Shown here: piece by piece, positions 22,811 to 30,541 of the stretch
Position numbering within the stretch: the first letter of the stretch is position 1
How the letters are laid out: every line of letters begins with the position of its first letter
Assembly (NCBI RefSeq): GCF_042676065.1
Contig: NZ_JBHTJO010000001.1
Coordinates: forward strand, 310,001-374,000
Direction of reading: 5' to 3'
DNA from: Methyloligella solikamskensis
Lineage (GTDB): Bacteria; Pseudomonadota; Alphaproteobacteria; Rhizobiales; Methyloligellaceae
Length of the DNA: 64,000 bases
The notes under the pieces: model-generated
What the model was told of the DNA's origin: nothing
Seen by the model: the letters and a program-made list of their open reading frames with translations, nothing else
The model's database searches: none
Position numbers and translations under genes: made by a program

Positions 22811-25180
22811 CTAGCTGGCGATAGCCAGGGCCTCGGTCTTGTCGGTGGTCTTGGCTTTGCGCGCGGGTCCGCGGCTCGCATCCGTCAGAAGCCATGGGCT
22901 CCAGGGGCGTGGCGCGAGCAGGCTCTCGCTATGCCAGATGGGCACGATGCGGGCGTCCGCGGTCATACGGCCGATGAAGCCCGGCTTGTGGAGGTGGTGA
23001 TTGGCTTCGTCCATCACGACCTCGTAGCCGCTCGGCGCGACCAGGTTCATCCCGGCCAGGGCGGTGCGCACGGAGTCGGTGTCGGTCATGCCGGCTTTCT
23101 CGACCGCCTTGGTCCAGAGATTGAAGCCGATCCAGGTTGCCTCCATGGGATCGTCGGTGACGACATTGGGCGCGCCGGAGAAGCGGCGCCAGTCGTGCAC
23201 GAAGCGGCGGTTTTCGGGCGAGTCGATCTCGTGGAGATAATTCCAGGCGGCAAGGTGACCGGCGAGCTCGGGCCCGGCCAGCGCCGGTAGCTCCGCTTCG
23301 CCGATGGAGAGCGTCATGGCCGGAATGGATTGGGCGGTGACATCCTGCTCGGCGAGCTCGCGGAAGAAATAGATGTTCGCGTCGCCGCTGACGGTCGTGA
23401 TGATAGCCGCATCGCCGCCCGCGCCGAAGCGCTTGATCCAGGCGACAGTGTCCACCCAGTCCCGATGATCGAACGGGGTGTAATGCTCGGCGATGGCGTT
23501 CTGCTTGATCCCCTTGGAATGGAGGTAAGCGGTGAGGATCGCATTGGTCGTGCGCGGATAGATCGTGTCCGTGCCGAGCAGGAAGAAGCGCTTCTTACCT
23601 TGGGCCAGGAGATAGTCGACGGCGGGGATCGCCTGCTGCTGAGGCGTCGCGCCCGTATAGAAGATGTTCGAGGATTCCTCCTCGCCCTCATACTGGCTCG
23701 GATAGAAGAGCAGGCTGTTGAGGGATTCGACCACGGGCAGCACTTCTTTCCGCGAGGCGGACGTCCAGCAGCCGAAGATGGCTGAGACGCCGTGCTCCTC
23801 GATGAGGCTCTTGGCCTGTTCCGCGTAGCGCTTGGGCTCGGAGCGCGGGTCCATGATCACCGCTTCCAGAGGACGGCCCAGCACACCGCCTTGGGCATTG
23901 CACTGCTCGATCATCATGACCAGCAGCTCCTGGAGGGGACGTTCGCTCGCGGTCATGGTGCCGGAGAGGGAGTGGAGGATGCCGATCTTGATGGCGCCGC
24001 TCTCCAGATTGTCGAAATAGCTTCCTACGGTGGAGACGAGACCTTGGGACCGGCCGATCAACTCCTTGGCCGTGCCGATCACCTGCTCGCCAGCCTGGTC
24101 CACATGACCGACCGCAGCGCCGATCCCGGGAAGCGCATCGGCGATTTGGCGCGCCACGCCGTTGGCGTGATTGGCGATCTCGTCCAGCTCCGCCGTCTGC
24201 TCCTCGAGTACGTTGCGCAGCACTGTGTTCGCATCGTTGATGCGGCCGACGCTGCCGGTTACCTGGCTAAGGGCCGAGGCGGTCTCCTCCACGGCGCTTT
24301 GGATGTCGCGAACCTGAGAAGAAATGTCGTTGGTCGCCTGGGCCGTCTGGGTGGCGAGCCGCTTCACGTCATTGGCAACGACCGCAAAGCCTTTGCCCGC
24401 CTCACCGGACCGGACCGCCTCAATGGACGCGTTCAGAGCAAGCAGAGAGGTCTGACGCGCGATGGTCTGGATCAGCCCGACCACCTCCCCGATGCGGGTG
24501 GCGGCCTGGGCGAGGCTGCGGACGGTTTCGTCGGCACGTGTAATATCGGACACTGCCCGCGCGCTCACATCCTTGGAGTCGGCTACGTCACCGGCGGAAC
24601 GGCGCATGCGGAACAGGATCTCACGGGCCGCAACGCCCAGCGCATGGACGTCGGCACCCGCGGCGGAAGCCGAGCGGGAGGCGGCTTCGACCTGATCGTG
24701 CATCTGCCGGTTCTGATTGGAGAGCTCTGCCGCCGTGTGGCCGATCTGATCGATGCCATGGCTGAAGGCCTGGGTCACCTGATCCACGGTGGAGCGGAAT
24801 TGATGGGTGAAGAAGCTCCGGCCCGCATAGTGCAGCCGCGCTTCCGCCTCCCGGCGGCGCTGATCGACCACCCGGGCGTCGGCTTCGCTGGCGGCGGCGC
24901 GCAGCTCAGCGATGGATTTGCTTAAATCGGCGAGGGGACCGTCAGGCTGGTTCGGGATCTCGGCATAGCGATCGCCCGCGGCGACCTTCTCCGTCGCATC
25001 GGCGACGATCCGCAGATGGCGGTTGATTGCCCAAGCGCCCAGAAGGCCCCCGGAGGCCGAGCCGACGAACCCCAGCAATATGCCGCCGGCCAGGGTTCCC
25101 AGCACGGCGACGAGCGCTGTTCCCAGAATCGGCAGTAGGATCCACCAACCCGGCCATTCAGCCCGTAGGTTATAACGCAT
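22811..25180 (-). CDS. Chemoreceptor signalling domain fused to UrtA/amide-type binding protein
   Basis: The 789-residue protein has an unusual order. Residues 12-52 are one long hydrophobic, glycine-rich stretch that could form a tight two-helix hairpin. A HAMP-like region (53-105) is followed by a methyl-accepting chemotaxis signalling domain whose hairpin tip reads EAVRSGEAGKGFAVVANDV. From about residue 397 to 755 comes a type I periplasmic-binding-protein fold with UrtA-like signatures: IGILHSLSGTM, YPSQYEGEEESSNIFYTG and FFLLGTDTIYPRTTNAI. The ATG at 25180 is favoured by GGGAGAG just upstream. No periplasmic loop is apparent, so the binding domain is likely cytoplasmic, as in AmiC. No urea transporter, urease or che gene is nearby. 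Ligand and output are inferences. Confidence 0.85.
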   Translation of the reverse strand: MRYNLRAEWPGWWILLPILGTALVAVLGTLAGGILLGFVGSASGGLLGAWAINRHLRIVADATEKVAAGDRYAEIPNQPDGPLADLSKSIAELRAAASEADARVVDQRRREAEARLHYAGRSFFTHQFRSTVDQVTQAFSHGIDQIGHTAAELSNQNRQMHDQVEAASRSASAAGADVHALGVAAREILFRMRRSAGDVADSKDVSARAVSDITRADETVRSLAQAATRIGEVVGLIQTIARQTSLLALNASIEAVRSGEAGKGFAVVANDVKRLATQTAQATNDISSQVRDIQSAVEETASALSQVTGSVGRINDANTVLRNVLEEQTAELDEIANHANGVARQIADALPGIGAAVGHVDQAGEQVIGTAKELIGRSQGLVSTVGSYFDNLESGAIKIGILHSLSGTMTASERPLQELLVMMIEQCNAQGGVLGRPLEAVIMDPRSEPKRYAEQAKSLIEEHGVSAIFGCWTSASRKEVLPVVESLNSLLFYPSQYEGEEESSNIFYTGATPQQQAIPAVDYLLAQGKKRFFLLGTDTIYPRTTNAILTAYLHSKGIKQNAIAEHYTPFDHRDWVDTVAWIKRFGAGGDAAIITTVSGDANIYFFRELAEQDVTAQSIPAMTLSIGEAELPALAGPELAGHLAAWNYLHEIDSPENRRFVHDWRRFSGAPNVVTDDPMEATWIGFNLWTKAVEKAGMTDTDSVRTALAGMNLVAPSGYEVVMDEANHHLHKPGFIGRMTADARIVPIWHSESLLAPRPWSPWLLTDASRGPARKAKTTDKTEALAIAS

Positions 25181-25283
25181 TCTCTCTCCCATAGCGTCAC
25201 GGGAGAGTTTAGCCGGGAGACCTTGCCGAGTTCTTTACGCGAACCACGTCTTAACTGCACAATTTATGGTCATAACCGCCCAA

Positions 25284-25297
25284 ACATTGTACAATGT
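25284..25297. promoter_or_regulatory. 14-bp perfect palindrome upstream of the chemoreceptor fusion
   Basis: ACATTGTACAATGT is self-complementary over 14 bp and lies about 104 bp before the start codon of the chemoreceptor-binding protein gene, in otherwise non-coding DNA. It has the look of a dimeric regulator operator. No regulator gene lies next to it, and no convincing promoter elements could be fixed. Confidence 0.4.
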
Positions 25298-25440
25298 ACT
25301 GCGTTTAAAGTCGTTTCGATATATCTCCCAAGACTAACCTGCGACATTCTGTACGCGCACCTTGCGTTCTTCTGAAGATCGCTTGAAAGCGTCCGGACCG
25401 TGTCCTGTGGGGAAAACGCTTTAAACGCGCAGAAGCCAAT

Positions 25441-25476
25441 AAAAAAGCGGACCAGCTGCTTGCCGTCCGCTTTCTT
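25441..25476 (-). terminator. Intrinsic terminator downstream of rho
   Basis: A perfect 9-bp stem (25444-25452 with 25465-25473) encloses a 12-nt loop. On the minus strand it is followed by a run of six T, so it would end the hemE-hemJ-rho transcription unit. The flanking T-run on the plus strand makes it bidirectional in principle. Confidence 0.85.
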
Positions 25477-25536
25477 TTTCCAGGAATGCCGCCTTTGCAT
25501 CCTGCGCAGCGCGCCGGATGGAGGCGATTATCTGGC

Positions 25537-26793
25537 TTAGGTGTTCATGGAGTCGAAGAACTCGTCGTTGCTCTTCGTCTGCTTCAGCTTGTCGAGCAGG
25601 AACTCGATCGCGTCCTGGGTGCCCATGGGGTTCAGGATACGGCGGAGCACGTACATCTTCTTGAGCTGCTGCTGCTCCACGAGGAGCTCTTCCTTGCGGG
25701 TGCCGGAACGGGCGATGTCGATGGCCGGGAAGACGCGCTTGTCGGCGACCTTCCGGTCGAGAACGATTTCGGAGTTACCCGTGCCCTTGAACTCTTCAAA
25801 GATGACCTCGTCCATGCGGCTGCCCGTATCGATCAGGGCGGTGGCGATGATGGTGAGCGAGCCGCCTTCCTCGATATTACGCGCCGCGCCGAAGAAACGC
25901 TTCGGCCGCTGGAGCGCATTGGCGTCCACACCGCCGGTCAGCACCTTGCCGCTCGACGGAACCACCGTGTTGTAGGCACGGCCCAGGCGGGTGATGGAGT
26001 CCAGCAGGATGACCACGTCGCGCTTGTGCTCGACCAGGCGCTTGGCCTTCTCGATGACCATCTCGGCGACCTGGACGTGGCGCGAGGCCGGCTCGTCGAA
26101 GGTGGAGGAGACCACCTCGCCGTTCACCGAGCGCTGCATGTCGGTCACCTCTTCAGGGCGCTCGTCGATGAGCAGCACGATCATGTAGCATTCGGGGTGA
26201 TTGGCGGTGATGGAGTGGGCGATGTTCTGGAGGATCACCGTTTTACCGGTGCGCGGCTGTGCCACGATGAGCCCGCGCTGGCCCTTACCGAGGGGCGCCA
26301 CGATGTCGATCACACGGCCCGTCATATCCTTGCGGGTCGGATCGTCCACTTCCATCTGCAGCCACTCATCGGGATAGAGCGGTGTCAGGTTGTCGAAGTG
26401 GATCTTGTGGCGCTGCTTGTCGGGCTCCTCGAAATTGATCGTGTTGACCTTGAGAAGCGCAAAGTAGCGCTCGCCCTCTTTCGGGCTGCGGATCTGACCC
26501 TCGACCGTGTCGCCGGTGCGCAGTCCAAAGCGGCGAATCTGGGAGGGTGAGACGTAGATATCGTCCGGACCCGCGAGATAGTTCACGTCCGGAGAACGCA
26601 AGAACCCGAAGCCGTCCTGCAGAACCTCGACCACGCCGGTGCCGGTGATGTCGACGTCGCGGGCCGCGAGCTGCTTCAGGATCGCGAACATCAGCTCCTG
26701 CTTACGCATCGAGCTTGCATTTTCGACCTCGACCTCCTCAGCGAAGCTCAGGAGCTCCGTAGGGGTCTTTTCTTTCAAATCTTGCAGCTTCAT
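25537..26793 (-). CDS. rho: Transcription termination factor Rho
   Basis: Rho is the hexameric RNA helicase that ends transcripts. The ATG at 26793 follows CAGGA by three bases; a start nine bases further upstream lacks a ribosome site. The 418 residues contain the N-terminal RNA-binding domain (KLQDLKEKTPTELLSFAEE, DGFGFLRS), Walker A AQPRTGKTVILQN, Walker B VVILLDSITRLGRAYN and GGSLTIIATALIDTGSRMDEVI. The ending DKLKQTKSNDEFFDSMNT is typical. It follows hemE and hemJ on the same strand, leaving a leader of about 300 bp upstream. Confidence 0.97.
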   Translation of the reverse strand: MKLQDLKEKTPTELLSFAEEVEVENASSMRKQELMFAILKQLAARDVDITGTGVVEVLQDGFGFLRSPDVNYLAGPDDIYVSPSQIRRFGLRTGDTVEGQIRSPKEGERYFALLKVNTINFEEPDKQRHKIHFDNLTPLYPDEWLQMEVDDPTRKDMTGRVIDIVAPLGKGQRGLIVAQPRTGKTVILQNIAHSITANHPECYMIVLLIDERPEEVTDMQRSVNGEVVSSTFDEPASRHVQVAEMVIEKAKRLVEHKRDVVILLDSITRLGRAYNTVVPSSGKVLTGGVDANALQRPKRFFGAARNIEEGGSLTIIATALIDTGSRMDEVIFEEFKGTGNSEIVLDRKVADKRVFPAIDIARSGTRKEELLVEQQQLKKMYVLRRILNPMGTQDAIEFLLDKLKQTKSNDEFFDSMNT

Positions 26794-27099
26794 TTCCTGC
26801 ATGCGCTGCTAACTCCAAGGGAAGCGGTAGATAGGTTCTGGGAAGGTGACACCTTGTGGAAGGAGGAATCCGACTTCGATCCCAAGTGTCGCGATAGGAA
26901 GGAATTGACCTTAAGCGGGAATAAGCAGGTCTGGTGCCTGCACCGCTCCGGAAAACCCGATTTTTTTGAAATTTCCGGGGTGGATAAGACATTCCCGGAT
27001 CGGATGCGAGTCACCTTATAACAGAGTTTGTCGCCCACGGGAACAGCTTTACCGCGTGCAATAGCGCAAACAAACCCGGATCAGGTGCAGGCGGGTCGC
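26794..27099. other. Non-coding leader region upstream of rho
   Basis: The 306 bp between rho and hemJ are less GC-rich than the coding DNA on either side. Short frames exist on both strands but carry no ribosome site or recognisable protein. A long 5' leader, where Rho may terminate its own mRNA, is known in other bacteria and would fit. I see no convincing hairpin or leader peptide. Confidence 0.4.
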
Positions 27100-27528
27100 C
27101 TAGAACGGCTTCACCACCGCCAGGATCACGATCAGCACCATCAGAACCGTCGGCACTTCATTGGCGATCCGGTAGAATTTCGGCGAGCGCTTGTTCTCGT
27201 CATTGGCGAACTGGCGCCGCCATTTTCCCAGGATGCCCGTGTAAGCCGACAGCAGGATCACCAGCAAAAATTTGCCGTGAAACCAGCCGTCCTGGGACCA
27301 GTTGATAACGTAGTAGACGAGGATCAGGCCGAAGATCCACGCAGCCAGCATCGCCGGGTTGATGATGTAGAAGTAGAGTCGGCGTTCCATCACCTTGAAG
27401 GTTTCGGACTGTGGCGTGCCGGCGCCAGCTTCCGCGTGATAGACGAAAAGCCGGGGCAGATAGAGCAGCCCCGCCATCCAAGCGATGATGGCGATGATGT
27501 GGAAAGCCTTGATGTAGGCGAGCAGCAT
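27100..27528 (-). CDS. hemJ: Protoporphyrinogen oxidase HemJ
   Basis: HemJ is the small membrane enzyme that oxidises protoporphyrinogen IX in many alphaproteobacteria and cyanobacteria. The 142-residue protein has four hydrophobic segments. The N-terminal pattern KAFHIIAIIAWMAGLLYLPRLFVYH holds the conserved histidines, followed by MERRLYFYIINPAM, GWFHGKFLLV and an NEVPTVLM segment. It is encoded 76 bp after hemE, placing two haem-pathway genes together ahead of rho. Confidence 0.93.
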   Translation of the reverse strand: MLLAYIKAFHIIAIIAWMAGLLYLPRLFVYHAEAGAGTPQSETFKVMERRLYFYIINPAMLAAWIFGLILVYYVINWSQDGWFHGKFLLVILLSAYTGILGKWRRQFANDENKRSPKFYRIANEVPTVLMVLIVILAVVKPF

Positions 27529-27604
27529 CGAGATCCCAGTCGCTGTTGCCGTTCCCTGAAGCGAATCGAAAGTCCGTGCTTCCTTCGATCACGCAGCACT
27601 AGCC

Positions 27605-28648
27605 TTACTTGCTTCGGACCAGGCTCACAAGGCGGCTGACATGCTCCGGTGGCGTCTGGGGCAAAATGCCGTGGCCGAGATTGAAGATGAAGGGCCGGTC
27701 TCCGAGGATTTCGAGGATCTCCTTCACCCGACGGTCGAGATGCTCGCCGCCCGCCATGAGCAGGACTGGATCGAGATTGCCCTGAACGGGAAGCAGGTTC
27801 TGGAGATTGTCGGCGATGAAGCGCAAAGGCAGGCTTGTGTCGCAGCCGATGGCATCGATGCCGGTCTTCCGGGCATAAGGAATTGCTGAGGGGCCAGAGC
27901 CTTTCGGAAAACCGATGATGGGCACCTCCGGCGCCTCCGCCTTCACCTTGGCAACGAGGGATTTGGTGGCGGCGATTGACCAGCGAGCGAATTCATCCTC
28001 CGCCAGGCTGCCCGACCAGCTGTCGAAGATCTGCAGCACCTGGGCGCCAGCCTTCACCTGGTTGATCAGGTATTCGGCTGACACCTCCACCAGGAGATCG
28101 ATCAGACCCGCGAAGGCTTGTGGGTCCGTGTAGGCCAGGGCCCGGGCTTCCGCCTGATCCTTACTGCCGCCGCCGGCGATCATGTAGGTGGCCACGGTCC
28201 AGGGCGCCCCGCAAAACCCAATTAGCGCCGTCTCGGGATTGAGCTCTGCGCGCACACGGCGAAGCGCCTCGTAGACAGGGGCGAAGACCTCCGACGTTGC
28301 TGCCCTCTCCAGGGTCGCAATCGCCTTGCCATCCGTCAGAGGATCGAGCTTCGGCCCTTCCCCCTTCACGAACTCCACCTGCTGGCCCATGGCGAAGGGC
28401 ACGATGAGGATGTCGGAGAAGATGATCGCCGCATCGAGATCGAAGCGGCGCAAAGGCTGGAGCGTTACCTCTGCGGCGAGCTCAGGCGTACCGCAAAGCT
28501 CCAAGAACGATCCGACTGAAGCTCGGATCTCCCGATACTCCGGCAGATAGCGTCCCGCCTGGCGCATGAGCCAAAGGGGAGGGGTCTCAGTGATCTCCCC
28601 TTGAAGGGTTCGCAGCAGGCGGTTGTTAGTGGAAAGGGTGTCGGACAT
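27605..28648 (-). CDS. hemE: Uroporphyrinogen decarboxylase
   Basis: HemE decarboxylates the four acetate side chains of uroporphyrinogen III. The 347-residue length is standard. Motifs include PLWLMRQAGRYLPEYR, FDLDAAIIFSDILIVP, IGFCGAPWTVATYMIAGG, IFDSWSGSL, NLDPVLLMAGG and FNLGHGILPQTPPEHV. It is the first gene to the left of the predicted replication origin and is transcribed away from it. A 9-bp inverted repeat (28662-28686) lies just ahead of its start codon. The hemE/DUF299 gene pair flanks the origin in several alphaproteobacteria. Confidence 0.97.
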   Translation of the reverse strand: MSDTLSTNNRLLRTLQGEITETPPLWLMRQAGRYLPEYREIRASVGSFLELCGTPELAAEVTLQPLRRFDLDAAIIFSDILIVPFAMGQQVEFVKGEGPKLDPLTDGKAIATLERAATSEVFAPVYEALRRVRAELNPETALIGFCGAPWTVATYMIAGGGSKDQAEARALAYTDPQAFAGLIDLLVEVSAEYLINQVKAGAQVLQIFDSWSGSLAEDEFARWSIAATKSLVAKVKAEAPEVPIIGFPKGSGPSAIPYARKTGIDAIGCDTSLPLRFIADNLQNLLPVQGNLDPVLLMAGGEHLDRRVKEILEILGDRPFIFNLGHGILPQTPPEHVSRLVSLVRSK

Positions 28649-29071
28649 GGCTTCCCTTAAACTAAGAGAAAGAAAGATTCTCTTAGATTGCTTCTTCTTC
28701 TTTTAGGCTGGGGGTTGCGCATATTCCGCTTCGTCCCCGAATTATCAACGCCGGACTTCACAAGCGGTTTGGCCGAACCGTGACAGCCAGAAGACGCTTG
28801 TGGATAGGCGCGGCCGTGTTCGCACGCAATCGCTGCTGTGCCAAGCCTTGGGCGTAGGGTGCGGCGATGTTGAAGACTGGCGTTTCCGAATGTGGATTTG
28901 GCGCGTGTGGATTTGGGGAGCGAATTTCGCTTTTCCGGACTCTGGAAAACCGACACAAATTGTCCACGCGGGCGAATCTGTGAACAAATCTGCGGGTAAA
29001 TAAGGACGGCGGTTGAGAGTTTTCCGAGCCCCGGAGATTGTCCGGGAGTCGTTAGACAGTTATCCAAAGAT
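28649..29071. other. Predicted chromosomal replication origin (oriC)
   Basis: The 423-bp gap between the divergent hemE and DUF299 genes has no coding frame of note. It holds DnaA-box-like 9-mers: TGTGGATAG (28799), TGTGGATTT (28891 and 28906), TTGTCCACG (28960), TGTGAACAA (28980), TTATCCAAA (29060) and TTATCAACG (28742). An AT-rich stretch with a perfect inverted repeat borders hemE (28655-28715). Four GANTC sites, the CcrM methylation target, occur at 28676, 28938, 28974 and 29046. Genes on both sides point outward. This arrangement matches known alphaproteobacterial origins. dnaA itself is not in the window. Confidence 0.8.
28662..28686. repeat. Perfect 9-bp inverted repeat at the hemE end of the origin
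   Basis: CTAAGAGAA (28662-28670) and TTCTCTTAG (28678-28686) are exact reverse complements with a 7-nt spacer. The region is AT-rich against a GC-rich background. It lies 14 bp ahead of the hemE start and could be a regulator site, an mRNA leader hairpin or part of the DNA-unwinding region. Confidence 0.7.
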
Positions 29072-29911
29072 ATGAACACGGATATCCCGCCCAGCTTCCA
29101 TCTTCATATGGTGTCGGATGCGACCGGCGAGACGCTCGTTGCGATCTCCAAGGCGGCGCGGGTGCAGTACGCCCAGTTCCGGGCTTACGAGCATGTGCAT
29201 TCTCTGGTCAGAACGCGCCGGGAGCTCGACCGGGTGTTGCGGGATATCGAGGCAACGCCTGGCATCGTGCTCTATACCCTGGTCAACCGGGAGCATATCG
29301 ATGCGCTGGAAGAGACCTGCCGGCGGGTGAACGTGCCGTGCGTACCGGCGCTGCTTCCGATCCTCCAGGTTTTGGAATCCTATCTGGGTACGCCGTCGAC
29401 ACCGTCGGTCGGTGCTCAGCATGCACTCGATGCCGATTATTTTCGCCGGATCGAGGCGCTGAATTTTTCCATGATGCATGACGACGGCAATCTGCCGCCG
29501 CGGCTGGACGATGCGGATATCGTGCTGGTCGGCATCAGCCGGACCTCGAAGACGCCGACCTCGATCTATCTCGCCAATCGCGGATTCAAGACGGCGAACG
29601 TTCCCCTGGTGCGTGGCATGCAATTGCCGCCCCAGCTCGAAAGCGTGAAGCGCGCGCTAGTGGTCGGGCTGATCGCCTCGGCCGACCGGATCGCCCAAGT
29701 GCGTCACAATCGGGTGCTAGAGCATTTCAAGTCCCATGTAGAAGACTATGTGGATCGGGATGCGATCGCAGCCGAGATCGCCGAGACGAAGCAGATATGC
29801 GCGCGCCACCGCTGGCCCATCATCGATGTGACAAGGCGGTCGATCGAGGAGACGGCCGCGGCCATTCTGAGACTCTATGACGATCGCGAGGACCCGGTAC
29901 TCGAGCCATGA
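29072..29911 (+). CDS. Pyruvate phosphate dikinase/PEP synthase regulatory protein (DUF299)
   Basis: The 279-residue protein belongs to the DUF299 bifunctional kinase-pyrophosphorylases that switch pyruvate phosphate dikinase or PEP synthase on and off. The P-loop-like motif is DIVLVGISRTSKTPTSIYLA, and the start LHMVSDATGETL is characteristic. This is the RP001-type gene that flanks the origin in Rickettsia and Caulobacter. Its last four bases overlap maf (ATGA), making it the head of the outward plus-strand run. Which target enzyme it controls cannot be told from this window. Confidence 0.9.
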   Translation: MNTDIPPSFHLHMVSDATGETLVAISKAARVQYAQFRAYEHVHSLVRTRRELDRVLRDIEATPGIVLYTLVNREHIDALEETCRRVNVPCVPALLPILQVLESYLGTPSTPSVGAQHALDADYFRRIEALNFSMMHDDGNLPPRLDDADIVLVGISRTSKTPTSIYLANRGFKTANVPLVRGMQLPPQLESVKRALVVGLIASADRIAQVRHNRVLEHFKSHVEDYVDRDAIAAEIAETKQICARHRWPIIDVTRRSIEETAAAILRLYDDREDPVLEP

Positions 29912-30531
29912 CCACATTCGTTCAGAACAATCGCCCGCCTCTCATCCTTGCCTCGTCCAGCCGGACCCGGGCCAAACTGATCGAGTCGGCCGGGCTCACC
30001 GTCCTGATGCAGGCGCCTGGATTGGACGAGGCGGCCATGCGACAGGCGGTCAGCGGCGAAAAGCTGCTGCGCCCGAACGATGTTGCCGAGGTTCTGGCAC
30101 GGGCCAAGGCCGAGGCGATCAGCGATCTTGCCAAGGAGGCCTATGTGATCGGCGGCGATCAGGTTCTGGCGCTGGGCGATCAGGTCATCGGCAAGTCCGA
30201 CAGCATGGAGGAGGCCCGCCGGCTTCTGCTCGACCTGTCGGGCAAGACCCATGAGCTGCATACTTCCGTGGCGTTGGCCAAGGACGGCGCGGCCGTCTGG
30301 GCCTATACGGATGTCGCGCGGCTGACCATGCGAAAGCTGACCCCGGAATTCATCGGCCGTTATCTTGCCGCCGCCGGCGAGCAGGTGCTGGGCTCGGTGG
30401 GGGCCTATCAGCTCGAATCCCTCGGGGTTCAGCTCTTCGAGAAGATCGAGGGCAACTACTTTTCGATCCTGGGCCTGCCGTTGCTGCCGCTTCTGGCGGA
30501 GCTTCGTGCGCGTGATGTGATCGAAGGATAA
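29908..30531 (+). CDS. maf: Maf-family nucleotide pyrophosphatase
   Basis: Maf proteins hydrolyse modified or canonical nucleoside triphosphates and can delay septation. The 207-residue protein carries LILASSSRTRAKLIESAGL at its N-terminus, VIGGDQVLALGD and SVGAYQLESLGVQLFEKIEG, which hold the catalytic aspartate and conserved lysine or glutamate positions. It overlaps the DUF299 gene by 4 nt and precedes aroE by 10 bp, indicating one transcript. Confidence 0.93.
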   Translation: MTTFVQNNRPPLILASSSRTRAKLIESAGLTVLMQAPGLDEAAMRQAVSGEKLLRPNDVAEVLARAKAEAISDLAKEAYVIGGDQVLALGDQVIGKSDSMEEARRLLLDLSGKTHELHTSVALAKDGAAVWAYTDVARLTMRKLTPEFIGRYLAAAGEQVLGSVGAYQLESLGVQLFEKIEGNYFSILGLPLLPLLAELRARDVIEG

Positions 30532-30541
30532 TCGATCCGGT

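Noticed and set aside
24530..24540. CACGTG at about 24535 as another parS site
   Set aside because: Flanking bases do not match the parS consensus; only the six-base core is shared.
26790..27038. 82-codon minus-strand frame ahead of rho as a possible leader peptide
   Set aside because: It overlaps the rho start, lacks a ribosome site and has no recognisable composition or family; chance frame is more likely.
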